14,019 nt of DNA, taken from assembly GCA_035541995.1 (NCBI GenBank), contig DATKMG010000319.1:1-14019 (forward strand). Reading direction: 5' to 3'. The stretch is from DATKMG01 sp035541995 (GTDB lineage: Bacteria; Acidobacteriota; Terriglobia; Versatilivoradales; Versatilivoraceae). Shown piece after piece: positions 7,916-14,019 of the stretch. The notes beneath the pieces are model-generated. The model searched no databases, was not told the DNA's origin, and saw only the letters and a list, made by a program, of their open reading frames with translations. Made by a program: the position numbers and the translations under genes. Position 1 is the first letter of the stretch. Each line of letters opens with the position of its first letter.

Positions 7916-7943
7916 TTTATCTTAAGGAGTGAAGTGATGTCAA
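7916..7943 (-). promoter_or_regulatory. Candidate sigma70-type promoter for the Rieske/cytochrome b genes
   Basis: On the minus strand a perfect TTGACA (7943-7938) is followed after 16 bases by GATAAA (7921-7916), matching TATAAT at four of six positions. Transcription would start near 7909, giving an untranslated leader of about 60 bases before the Rieske ATG. The location, in the gap between the oxidase genes and the Rieske gene, is sensible for a second transcription start. The evidence is consensus matching only. Confidence 0.42.
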
Positions 7944-8063
7944 GCTTCAAGGTGTGCAAGTTGAAAAAAAAGGCGTCAATGGGCGAGCAAAGACATGCAC
8001 GAAGCTCCGAAAAGTTGGTCTGATGAGGGAGGAACCGGAAGAGGTCCTGCAGCGGTCAAACTC

Positions 8064-8209
8064 ACCGCAGAGACGCAGAGACTCTTCCCCGGATGATTGA
8101 GTTTATAATTTAGCCCACCCTTCAGGATAAGAACGAATCTGTCTGGAATCTGATCGACTTTCTGCGGCTCCGCGACCCTGCGGTTCAAACGACAAGTGGA
8201 TCTTCGCAA
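8064..8209 (-). pseudogene. Internally deleted GxxExxY element, ends joined in frame
   Basis: The left end (ACCGCAGAGACGCAGAG at 8064-8080) and right end (CTGCGGTT, 8178-8185) are inverted. The minus-strand reading frame open from 8209 gives LNRRVAEPQKVDQI, matching the first residues of the intact GxxExxY protein (MNRRAAESQRVNQI). It continues directly into VLILKGGLNYKLNHPGKS, matching the intact C-terminal region (VPLLKDGLKRIVNQLEES). About 100 internal codons, including the GxxExxY and nuclease-like motifs, are missing, yet the frame stays open across the joint. It lies 32 bases after the coxD stop. Probably a non-coding relic; expression as a small peptide cannot be excluded. Confidence 0.72.
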
Positions 8210-8217
8210 AAGTTGTC

Positions 8218-8517
8218 TCAGTGGATAGAGGTTTGGATCCAGGTCCTGGAAAGATAGTCACTCATGGTCAGAGCGATCATAATGATCAGCCAGAAAAAGC
8301 CGCAAGCAACAACGATCCAGGTCAATCTGGAGCTGTAGCGCACATGCATAAAGTATAAGATCACCAGCGTTGCCTTGCAGACAGCAATGGTAAGAGCCGC
8401 CACCGTATTAATCTTCCCCAGGTCAATCATCGCAACTTCGATCGTAACCACAGTCAAAACGATCAACGTGGCAAATACACCAAAGTAGATCTTCTTTGAG
8501 ACAACATGTTGGGACAT
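8218..8517 (-). CDS. coxD: Cytochrome c oxidase subunit IV (prokaryotic type)
   Basis: Small non-catalytic membrane subunit of the haem-copper oxidase, 99 residues, typical length for the prokaryotic subunit IV family. Three hydrophobic helices lie at about 10-30, 36-58 and 65-87. A charged/aromatic stretch follows helix 2 (YFMHVRYSSRL, 55-65), which is characteristic of the family. The ATG at 8517 has only a weak purine-rich stretch upstream. It lies 127 bases after coxC in the usual coxC-coxD order. Nothing I can support lies in those 127 bases. Confidence 0.9.
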   Translation of the reverse strand: MSQHVVSKKIYFGVFATLIVLTVVTIEVAMIDLGKINTVAALTIAVCKATLVILYFMHVRYSSRLTWIVVACGFFWLIIMIALTMSDYLSRTWIQTSIH

Positions 8518-8644
8518 TTAGTTCTCGTTAGAAAGTACGAATGTCATCATACAGCACCGCAGTCCTTTGTTCACAGAGACCCAGTCTGTATGCATTCTGT
8601 CGGGCATCCCTGTACTGGTGGTCATGGATTCTGATAAGGCACCC

Positions 8645-9307
8645 TCAGCCATGCCGCTCGATCAGGTAAAGAAGCGGGAATAAGAAAATCCAGACGATGT
8701 CAACAAAGTGCCAGTAAAGCCCGGTCAACTCGACAGGCGCATGATATTCAGGTGTATAGCGGCCTTGCAGGCCAAACCACAACAACACGCTGAGTGCTAC
8801 GACTCCGATCACCATGTGAAGAGCGTGCATGCCAGTCATAGCAAAGTATATGGAGAAGAACAATTGCATCTGCTGAGCGTGCTGACCCTCGGGGTAGCGG
8901 AAATTGGGCCCCGGTACCAGGTGTTCTTCAAACTTGTGATGATACTCTACCGCCTTGATTCCGAGAAACGTCAGTCCCAACAGGATGGTAAGGAGCAAGA
9001 AACCTGCAAGCATTTTCCTGCTTCCCACCTGTGATCCCAGCACGGCTAAAGCCATGGTCAAGCTGCTGCAGATCAGCACTGCAGTATTTATGCCTCCCAG
9101 AACAACGTTCAAATGGTGGCTTGCGCCGGCGAATGCTGCGGGATAATAGGTGCGGTAAACCATGTAGGCTGTAAACATCCCACCAAAAAACATGATCTCC
9201 GTGACGAGGAAGACCCACATCCCTAGCGAGGAGGCTTCTCGCTGCTGCGCCATGCTGTCAAAATGATGGGCGAGGTCAGGATGGGTCGATATTGGCGTTT
9301 CAGACAA
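8645..9307 (-). CDS. coxC: Cytochrome c oxidase subunit III
   Basis: Membrane subunit III of the aa3/caa3 oxidase, 220 residues, with five helices (about 28-50, 68-90, 99-121, 149-179, 195-216) as in five-helix bacterial forms that lack the first two helices of the mitochondrial protein. Family marks include WVFLVTEIMFFGGMFTAY (31-48), GIKAVEYHHKF (116-126) and YWHFVDIVWIFLFPLLYL (198-215). The start is TTG at 9307, giving MSETPISTHPDLAHHFD, the expected N-terminus. It is supported by GGAGA at 9318-9314, six bases upstream. That ribosome binding site lies inside a fragment of the GxxExxY repeat family (9313-9359), so the leader has probably been replaced by the element. The next Met (residue 19) lies inside the conserved N-terminal region. 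Confidence 0.94.
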   Translation of the reverse strand: MSETPISTHPDLAHHFDSMAQQREASSLGMWVFLVTEIMFFGGMFTAYMVYRTYYPAAFAGASHHLNVVLGGINTAVLICSSLTMALAVLGSQVGSRKMLAGFLLLTILLGLTFLGIKAVEYHHKFEEHLVPGPNFRYPEGQHAQQMQLFFSIYFAMTGMHALHMVIGVVALSVLLWFGLQGRYTPEYHAPVELTGLYWHFVDIVWIFLFPLLYLIERHG

Positions 9308-9312
9308 CTTGT

Positions 9313-9359
9313 CTCTCCGTAATTGGGTTGATTCTCTGCGACTCAGCGGCTCTGCGGTT
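9313..9359 (-). repeat. N-terminal end fragment of the GxxExxY element, directly upstream of coxC
   Basis: This 47-base stretch matches 9794-9840, the beginning of the intact GxxExxY gene, at 44 of 47 positions by my alignment. The similarity continues through the following ~50 bases (9360-9410 against 9841-9890) and into the next left end, so about 115 bases are directly repeated roughly 480 bases apart, with the gene in between. The fragment carries the GGAGA that serves coxC. Confidence 0.8.
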
Positions 9360-9408
9360 CAATGGTTTCGTCTCCAAAAAGCAGCAAACATCCTGTCAAA
9401 AGTTAATC

Positions 9409-9843
9409 TCACCGCAGAGCCGCAAAGCCGCTGAGGCTCTCCTCCAGTTGATTAACAATTCGTTTTAGCCCATCCTTTAGGAGAGGAACGTGGAAATTGA
9501 ATAAGAGACCCACGGAAAAACCACTCAGCTTTAAGTAAGACAGAAGCTGTGCTTCATGGACTGGCAACAATTTCTCGACGGTCTTCAACTCAACGACGAC
9601 AAGGTTCTCCACGACCATGTCCATCCGGTAACCACAATCCAGCTTAATGCCCTTATAGACCAAAGGCAGCGGGACTTGGCGGCTGTAAGACAAGCTAGCC
9701 AGGCTTAGTTCGTAGCAGAGACATTCCTCGTAGGCAGACTCCAGGAGTCCGGGACCCAAACCCCGATGTACCTCAATGGCACAGCCAATGATGCTCTCCG
9801 TAATTTGATTGACTCTCTGCGACTCAGCGGCTCTGCGGTTCAT
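9409..9843 (-). CDS. GxxExxY protein, PD-(D/E)XK nuclease-like
   Basis: Small protein of the GxxExxY family, 144 residues from the ATG at 9843 (a longer TTG start at 9861 is possible). The ATG is preceded by GGAGA about nine bases upstream. The name-giving motif is G32-L-L-E35-S-A-Y38 in HRGLGPGLLESAYEECL. A later D75-x9-E85-L-K87 (YRMDMVVENLVVVELKTV) is the core of a PD-(D/E)XK nuclease fold; activity is unproven in this family. It is out of place between coxA and coxC. Its first codons (NRRAAESQR) and last codons (GFAALR) are near-perfect reverse complements at DNA level (9411-9431 against 9839-9819, 18 of 21 bases), so the coding region itself supplies the terminal inverted repeats. No transposase gene is nearby. 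Confidence 0.88.
   Translation of the reverse strand: MNRRAAESQRVNQITESIIGCAIEVHRGLGPGLLESAYEECLCYELSLASLSYSRQVPLPLVYKGIKLDCGYRMDMVVENLVVVELKTVEKLLPVHEAQLLSYLKLSGFSVGLLFNFHVPLLKDGLKRIVNQLEESLSGFAALR
9411..9840 (-). mobile_element. Putative GxxExxY-carrying repeat element with terminal inverted repeats
   Basis: A unit of about 430 bases bounded by ACCGCAGAGCCGC (9411-9423) and its exact inverse (9827-9839), with imperfect continuation inward. It contains only the GxxExxY gene. Related, shortened units occur at 6065-6240, 8064-8185 and 9891-10080, and an end fragment lies at 9313-9359, all in the same orientation. Repetition, inverted ends and internally deleted derivatives resemble an autonomous element with MITE-like descendants, but no transposase is encoded and target duplications are not obvious. 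Confidence 0.6.
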
Positions 9844-9890
9844 TTGTTTCTTCTCCAACAAGCTGTAAACATCCTATCAAAGCTGATCTC

Positions 9891-10080
9891 ACCGCGGAGA
9901 CGCGGAGCCGCAGAGGTTCTCCTCCAGATTGGGAATGGTACGTCTCGGCTCATAATCTATAGTTTGCAGATCCAGAAATATAAAGACCCAGTCTCGATGC
10001 ATTTCAATCATATGAATGACACGCCCTCTTCTGCCCTCTATCATTCGATTAATTCTCTGCGTCTCAGCGGCTCTGCGGTT
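9891..10080 (-). repeat. Internally deleted and decayed GxxExxY element copy after coxA
   Basis: The left end ACCGCGGAGACGCGGAGCCG (9891-9910) and right end CTCAGCGGCTCTGCGGTT (10063-10080) match the intact unit. Inside, CGATGCATTTCAATCA (9995-10010) aligns with CGATGTACCTCAATGG (9764-9779), the codons for IEVHRG of the intact gene, at a similar distance from the right end. The rest of the gene is lost and the frame is interrupted by stops. It starts 27 bases after the coxA stop codon and is separated from the intact element by a 50-base spacer that is itself repeated at 9360-9410. Confidence 0.75.
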
Positions 10081-10107
10081 AATCAGTCCTGTCCCGATGC
10101 GAAGGAG

Positions 10108-11748
10108 TCACATTCTCTGTTCTACCATAGCCGTCCTTTGATTCTCGGGAGTAAATTCATAAGCGTCCCAGGTGACAACGGGTGTCTCAAGAAAGTTGTC
10201 GGTGGGCGGGGGCGAAGCCGTTTGCCACTCGAGACCCGTGGCGGGCCATGGATTCGAGCCCGCCTTTGGCCCATAACGCATGGACCAGATCAGGTAGACC
10301 ATGGGGATCAAGTAGCCCAAGCCCAGAATCGAAGCGCCTGCAGAAGACATCACATTCAATACCTGGAACTCTTCAGGATACGCATGGTAACGGCGAGGCA
10401 TGCCCAGGTAACCCAGTATGAATTGGGGAAAGAACGTCAAATTGAACCCTACGAAGATGATCAGGGCGGCGATTTTCGACCAGAATTCGGGATACAGCCT
10501 CCCTGTAATCTTTGGCCACCAGTAATGAAGGCCGCCCAAATAACCCATAATGGCTCCCCCCACCATGATGTAGTGAAAATGCGCCACCACAAAGTACGTA
10601 TCTGTGACGTGGACATCAATGCCTAAAGAAGCAAGGAACAATCCGGTTAGTCCGCCAATCGTAAACAAGCCAATGAAGCCAAACGCATAGAGCATCGGCG
10701 TCTGGTAGGAGACAGAACTTCTGTAAAGAGTAGCAGTCCAATTGAAAACCTTGACAGCCGAGGGAATGGCAACTGCGTAGCTCAAAAGAGAGAAAATCAG
10801 ACCAGCATAAACAGACTGACTGCTGACAAACATATGGTGACCCCATACCAGGAATCCGAATACGGCAATAGCTACGCTGGAAAAAGCGACAAACTTATAA
10901 CCGAAAATATTCTTGCGAGTGAAGGCAGCGATCAATTCGCTCACGACTCCCATTGAAGGGAGAATCATGATGTATACCGCCGGATGTGAATAGAACCAGA
11001 ACAGGTGCTGGAACAGCACCGGGTCTCCCCCGTAGGCGGGGTCGAAAAGGCCGATGTGAAAGAGCCTTTCGAAGGCCACCAGCAGGATGGTGATGGCCAA
11101 AACTGGTGTCCCAAGGATCATGATCAGGCTGGTGGCATAGTGAGCCCAAATGAACAAGGGCAGACGAAACCAAGTCATGCCAGGGGCCCGCATGGTATGG
11201 ATCGTTACGATGAAGTTCAACCCGGTAAGAATTGAGGAGAAACCCGCAACAAAGATACCCAAAGCGGCCGCAATCACATGGGTGTTCGCGTAACTGCTGC
11301 TGTACGGCGTGTAGAAGGTCCATCCGGTGTCCACCCCGCCGCTGACAATCGCATAAATCGTAAAAAGAGCTCCCAGGTTATAGATGTACCAGCTAGCCAG
11401 GTTGAGCTTGGGAAAGGCAAGGTCGCGAGCCCCGACCATCAAAGGCACCAGGAAATTCCCTAACACGGCTGGGACCGAGGGGATCAGAAAGAAAAAAATC
11501 ATCACGATCCCATGCATTGTAAAGAGCTTGTTGTAGGTTTCGGAGGAGACCAGATCTCCCGGAGGGGTAACCAATTCCAATCGGATCAGAACGGCAAAGG
11601 CCCCGCCGATGAAAAAAAAGAAGGTGATGGAGGCGAGGTAAAGGAGTGCAATCCGCTTGTGGTCTGTGGTCAGCAGCCAGGACTTCACACCGTAATCCAC
11701 ATTCAGATAATTCTTACTTCTCTCGACCGGCAGGGTCACTGTACTCAT
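10108..11748 (-). CDS. coxA: Cytochrome c oxidase subunit I, type A2 haem-copper oxidase
   Basis: Catalytic subunit that reduces O2 to water at the haem a3-CuB site and pumps protons; 546 residues, 12 helices. Ligands visible by family position: H79 and H392 for haem a, H390 for haem a3, and H255, H304 and H305 for CuB, with Y259 as the cross-linked tyrosine. Proton paths: D109 and N116 (GARDLAFPKLN) at the D-channel mouth and K333 (AIPSAVK) of the K-channel. The helix VI motif is WFYSHPAVYIMILP (251-264). A257 stands where type A1 enzymes have the channel Glu, and Y253-S254 form the YS motif that defines type A2 enzymes such as the Rhodothermus and Thermus caa3 oxidases. The ATG overlaps the coxB stop in an ATGA, indicating translational coupling. 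Confidence 0.97.
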   Translation of the reverse strand: MSTVTLPVERSKNYLNVDYGVKSWLLTTDHKRIALLYLASITFFFFIGGAFAVLIRLELVTPPGDLVSSETYNKLFTMHGIVMIFFFLIPSVPAVLGNFLVPLMVGARDLAFPKLNLASWYIYNLGALFTIYAIVSGGVDTGWTFYTPYSSSYANTHVIAAALGIFVAGFSSILTGLNFIVTIHTMRAPGMTWFRLPLFIWAHYATSLIMILGTPVLAITILLVAFERLFHIGLFDPAYGGDPVLFQHLFWFYSHPAVYIMILPSMGVVSELIAAFTRKNIFGYKFVAFSSVAIAVFGFLVWGHHMFVSSQSVYAGLIFSLLSYAVAIPSAVKVFNWTATLYRSSVSYQTPMLYAFGFIGLFTIGGLTGLFLASLGIDVHVTDTYFVVAHFHYIMVGGAIMGYLGGLHYWWPKITGRLYPEFWSKIAALIIFVGFNLTFFPQFILGYLGMPRRYHAYPEEFQVLNVMSSAGASILGLGYLIPMVYLIWSMRYGPKAGSNPWPATGLEWQTASPPPTDNFLETPVVTWDAYEFTPENQRTAMVEQRM

Positions 11749-12797
11749 GGCTTCTCACTCTTTGGTTCGGTAGACGACGGATTTGTCTGTGGGGACTTCG
11801 ATTCAGCTGGCACACTCCCTGGTGAGCCGTCGTCGGCAGCGGCCCCGGTAGCCGCCGCTTGGCCTTGTGACGGCCCGATGGATCGGATATAAGCAATTAA
11901 TTGCAGGAGCTGTTCTTCGCTGACCAACCCCTGGAAAGTCGGCATGATCGCCTCGAAACCGGCAACCACCTTGGCTCTCGGATTTAGGATCGACTCCCGG
12001 ACGTAGGCCTCGTCCGCTTTGACCGTACCTCCTCCTGCGAGGGTTACCGTTTTTCCGAATAATCCTTCCAGCACAGGTCCCCGACCAGTCGCATCGCTGC
12101 GATGACAGGTGTGACAAGCCAGGTCCTGGAAGAGTTTCTGGCCCAGAGCCGCAAATGACATTTCTGTGGATCCTCCGCTCATCCAAGCTTGATAGTCGGC
12201 TGGTTCCATGACATCCACCCAGCCCCCCATGGCCGAGTGATTGGTTCCACAATATTCCGCACAGAACAAATGATAGCGGCCGGGCTTGGTTCCCTCGAAC
12301 CAGGCCGTGGTATACCTACCTGGGACGACGTCAGCCTTGACTCGGAAGGCTGGAACGTAGAAGCTGTGAATCACATCTTCGGTTGCCATGATCAGTTTCA
12401 CCTTCTGGTTAACCGGTACGTGCAACTCGTTGATTTCCCGCTGCCCATCGAGGTGCTGGAACTTCCACATCCATTGCTTGGCAACCACATAAATTTCCAA
12501 GGCATTTCGAGGAGGGCGGTAGAGGGCAAAATAGACGCTGGCTCCCCATACGAACATCACCATAGAGAGCACAAAGGGAATAATGATCCAAATGGACTCT
12601 AGCTTCATCGAGCCTTCGATCGGTTCCGGGAACTCCCGCTCGGATCGTCGCCGATACTTGATGGCAAAATAAATCTCCAGGGCAGCAATCAACACAGAAA
12701 AGAAGATAGTGACGGCAACCAGGAAAAAATAAAGAGCATCCACCCGTCCTGCCATCGAGGATGCCTGCTCAGGAAACAAGGGCAATGTCCACTTCAT
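11745..12797 (-). CDS. coxB: Cytochrome c oxidase subunit II with fused cytochrome c domain (caa3 type)
   Basis: Accepts electrons on a C-terminal haem and passes them to CuA and then CoxA. The 350-residue protein has two membrane helices (about 20-45 and 68-92), the aromatic electron-entry patch QWMWKF (108-113), and a cupredoxin domain with CuA ligands H144, C179, C183, H187 and M190 plus E181 (CAEYCGTNHSAM). A class I cytochrome c domain follows: CHTCH at 228-232 and likely axial M285 (IMPTF). The tail after about 310 is a low-complexity Ala/Ser/Pro/Lys stretch, probably disordered. The ATG at 12797 lies 4 bases after the sco stop; a GGAGG sits further upstream inside sco, so coupling is likely. 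The fusion removes the need for a soluble cytochrome c at the oxidase. Confidence 0.97.
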   Translation of the reverse strand: MKWTLPLFPEQASSMAGRVDALYFFLVAVTIFFSVLIAALEIYFAIKYRRRSEREFPEPIEGSMKLESIWIIIPFVLSMVMFVWGASVYFALYRPPRNALEIYVVAKQWMWKFQHLDGQREINELHVPVNQKVKLIMATEDVIHSFYVPAFRVKADVVPGRYTTAWFEGTKPGRYHLFCAEYCGTNHSAMGGWVDVMEPADYQAWMSGGSTEMSFAALGQKLFQDLACHTCHRSDATGRGPVLEGLFGKTVTLAGGGTVKADEAYVRESILNPRAKVVAGFEAIMPTFQGLVSEEQLLQLIAYIRSIGPSQGQAAATGAAADDGSPGSVPAESKSPQTNPSSTEPKSEKP

Positions 12798-12801
12798 AAT
12801 C

Positions 12802-13659
12802 TTACTGGACCCTTCCTCCGTTCAGTTGATGTCGCCACGTAGTTCGACGGATCCATGCAAACCAGGCCACTCCAAGCGCCAGTAAGGTCAATACTCCTCC
12901 GAGCCGTATTAGATTCAGGATGACCGTGCTGTATTTCCCTTCACGCGGATCATAGTGGTAACAGAACAACAGCAATTGATCGGTGACGGTTCCGATCTTG
13001 TTTGCCGAGGCTTCCACTAATCCGAGCCTCAGATCACGAGGGGCATACTCAATCCCGTAGAAGTAGCGGGAGACCCTTCCTTGAGGTGTTAGAAGCATTA
13101 TCCCACTAGCATGGGCGTATTGACCCGTGCGGGAATCATAGGAATAGCGGAAGCCGACAGCCTTTGTCAGGGCTTGAATGGCTTCTTCACCCCCGGTTAG
13201 AAAGTGCCAGCCGCCCTCAGATCCAGGGCGGGAGTAACGGTCAAGATAGGCTTCCTTCTTCGCCGCGGCCAGAGGTGGACCCTCATGGGGATTGAAACTG
13301 ACTGTTATGACCTCGAATTCGTTCCCGATGGTGAAATTGAGTGTCCTCAAACAGCTCACCAAGCCATTCAGCACTTGGGTGCACAACATTGGACATTCAA
13401 AATAAACCAGGTTCAAAATGATTGGCTTGTTGCGAAAGTATTCCCCCAAATGAACAACCCTTCCGGTCTCGTCGCGAAAAACCAGCCCTGGGGGAACCTG
13501 TTCGTTGAGTTTCTGGTCAATACCGACATTACGCAAGTTTTCGGGAATGCCTCTAGGGGTCTGCCCGATGGGGGGAATTCGATACTGTGCCGGAGTCGTC
13601 GAGCAAAATACGATGAAGAATAATGCAAGAAGAAATTTGTTTTTTGATTTGCTGTTCAT
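12802..13659 (-). CDS. sco: Sco1/SenC family copper chaperone for CuA assembly
   Basis: Periplasmic thioredoxin-fold protein that loads or reduces the CuA site of CoxB, encoded directly downstream of it in the transcript. It has 285 residues from the ATG at 13659. There is an N-terminal signal segment (about 9-24), the Sco copper motif CPMLC (C89, C93) in NLVYFECPMLC, and the third ligand H183 in YAHASGIMLL. A C-terminal helix (about 245-269) ends in a basic tail (IRRTTWRHQ), so it is anchored at the C-terminus. I chose the ATG because AGGAGG sits five bases upstream of it; the in-frame GTG at 13662, just before it, would leave only two bases. The stop of the preceding gene overlaps the start. 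Confidence 0.93.
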   Translation of the reverse strand: MNSKSKNKFLLALFFIVFCSTTPAQYRIPPIGQTPRGIPENLRNVGIDQKLNEQVPPGLVFRDETGRVVHLGEYFRNKPIILNLVYFECPMLCTQVLNGLVSCLRTLNFTIGNEFEVITVSFNPHEGPPLAAAKKEAYLDRYSRPGSEGGWHFLTGGEEAIQALTKAVGFRYSYDSRTGQYAHASGIMLLTPQGRVSRYFYGIEYAPRDLRLGLVEASANKIGTVTDQLLLFCYHYDPREGKYSTVILNLIRLGGVLTLLALGVAWFAWIRRTTWRHQLNGGRVQ

Positions 13660-14019
13660 CACTCCCTCCTCTCCCAGGTCCTACCCGAACTGGATACCTG
13701 CGGGATTCCCGGCTCGCCCTTGCCCTCCGGGTTCGATGAAAATCCTTTTTGAAGCACCAGACGTTTGGCTTCTTCAATAGGGATTCGGACTGTCCCGGCC
13801 TGCTGGTCCACCCAACCATACGAATTGAGAATCGCCTCCTCAGCATCCTTCAATTGCTTCATCTCCTCCAGAGGATGCATCGGATGACCTGGAGCCAACT
13901 GGAGACGGGGTTCCGGCGGCAATCGGAGCTGGCCACTGGGAAGGAGGGGTGAGCGTGGAACCTCCAGCCTTGCCTCACGCTCATTGAAGTGGGTGAACAG
14001 CGCATTCGTTAGGAAATAA
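13659..14019 (-). CDS. Unrecognised cox-cluster protein, C-terminal part only
   Basis: The reading frame is open to the right edge, so the start is missing; about 119 residues are visible. The first part (YFLTNAFTHFNEREA) may be just after a membrane helix outside the window. A proline-rich stretch follows, then LEEMKQLKDAEEAILNSYGW and VDQQAGTVRIPIEEAKRL. I recall similar SYGWVD...VRIPI..A segments in small uncharacterised proteins next to sco and oxidase genes, but I cannot assign a function. The stop codon overlaps the sco start, so both are probably translated from one message. The reading frame contains a possible internal TTG start at 13922, which I reject because the frame continues upstream without a stop. 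Confidence 0.7.
   Translation of the reverse strand, partial: YFLTNALFTHFNEREARLEVPRSPLLPSGQLRLPPEPRLQLAPGHPMHPLEEMKQLKDAEEAILNSYGWVDQQAGTVRIPIEEAKRLVLQKGFSSNPEGKGEPGIPQVSSSGRTWERRE

Noticed and set aside
7237..7932. 231-residue plus-strand ORF
   Set aside because: A mirror of the Rieske gene, whose cluster motifs on the minus strand are unmistakable.
7964..7971. Run of eight A on the plus strand as a T-tract of a minus-strand terminator
   Set aside because: I found no stem in the bases just upstream in the transcribed direction.
6065..10080. CRISPR array or REP sequences as an explanation of the repeated ACCGCAGAG motifs
   Set aside because: Units alternate in orientation as paired ends, vary in spacing from about 120 to 430 bases and align with a protein gene, unlike regularly spaced CRISPR repeats.
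9766..10626. 286-residue plus-strand ORF across the repeat region and the coxA 3' end
   Set aside because: It is antisense to the GxxExxY N-terminus, two repeat ends and coxA. The translation is rich in Arg, Ser and Gly with no recognisable domain and no good start.

Overview
The window is a single-strand respiratory gene cluster. Every convincing gene reads right to left on the minus strand, starting beyond the right edge and ending beyond the left edge. It encodes the last two steps of an aerobic electron transport chain: a quinol:cytochrome c oxidoreductase of the Rieske/split-cytochrome b type, and a caa3-type haem-copper oxidase with its assembly factors. The lipoprotein box, Sco protein, giant membrane-anchored multihaem cytochrome and roughly 50% GC fit a Gram-negative environmental bacterium. 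Acidobacteriota or a similar deep-branching phylum is my best guess, but this is inference from gene style and not a search result.

Layout in transcription order (high to low coordinates). (1) 14019-10108: the tail of an unrecognised small protein, a Sco1/SenC copper chaperone, coxB (CuA domain plus fused cytochrome c) and coxA, packed with overlaps or gaps of a few bases. (2) 10107-9308: an 800-base gap filled with a repeat family, including one intact GxxExxY (PD-(D/E)XK-like) gene, one internally deleted copy and one end fragment. (3) coxC and coxD. (4) 8217-7849: a second deleted repeat copy and a candidate sigma70 promoter. (5) A Rieske protein and a cytochrome b6-like subunit, then a third repeat relic at 6240-6065, then the C-terminal half of cytochrome b and a 1040-residue octahaem cytochrome c. 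(6) A cupredoxin-like lipoprotein. (7) After a 302-base gap, the first 224 codons of a haem A synthase (ctaA/COX15) running off the left edge. No automatic ORF call covers ctaA; I read it by translating the minus strand.

Inferred working model: quinol is oxidised at the Rieske/cytochrome b module. Electrons pass through the octahaem cytochrome, perhaps also the type-1 copper lipoprotein, to the cytochrome c domain of CoxB, then CuA, haem a and the haem a3-CuB site of CoxA. CtaA supplies haem A and the Sco protein helps load CuA. No separate small soluble cytochrome c gene is present, which suggests direct transfer or a supercomplex.

The most unusual part is the repeat family. At least four related units, all in the same orientation as the operon, sit in its intergenic gaps. 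Their inverted-repeat ends are the first and last codons of a GxxExxY gene. Three are internally deleted derivatives. A fourth piece, an end fragment, appears to supply the ribosome binding site of coxC, which starts with TTG exactly at the junction.
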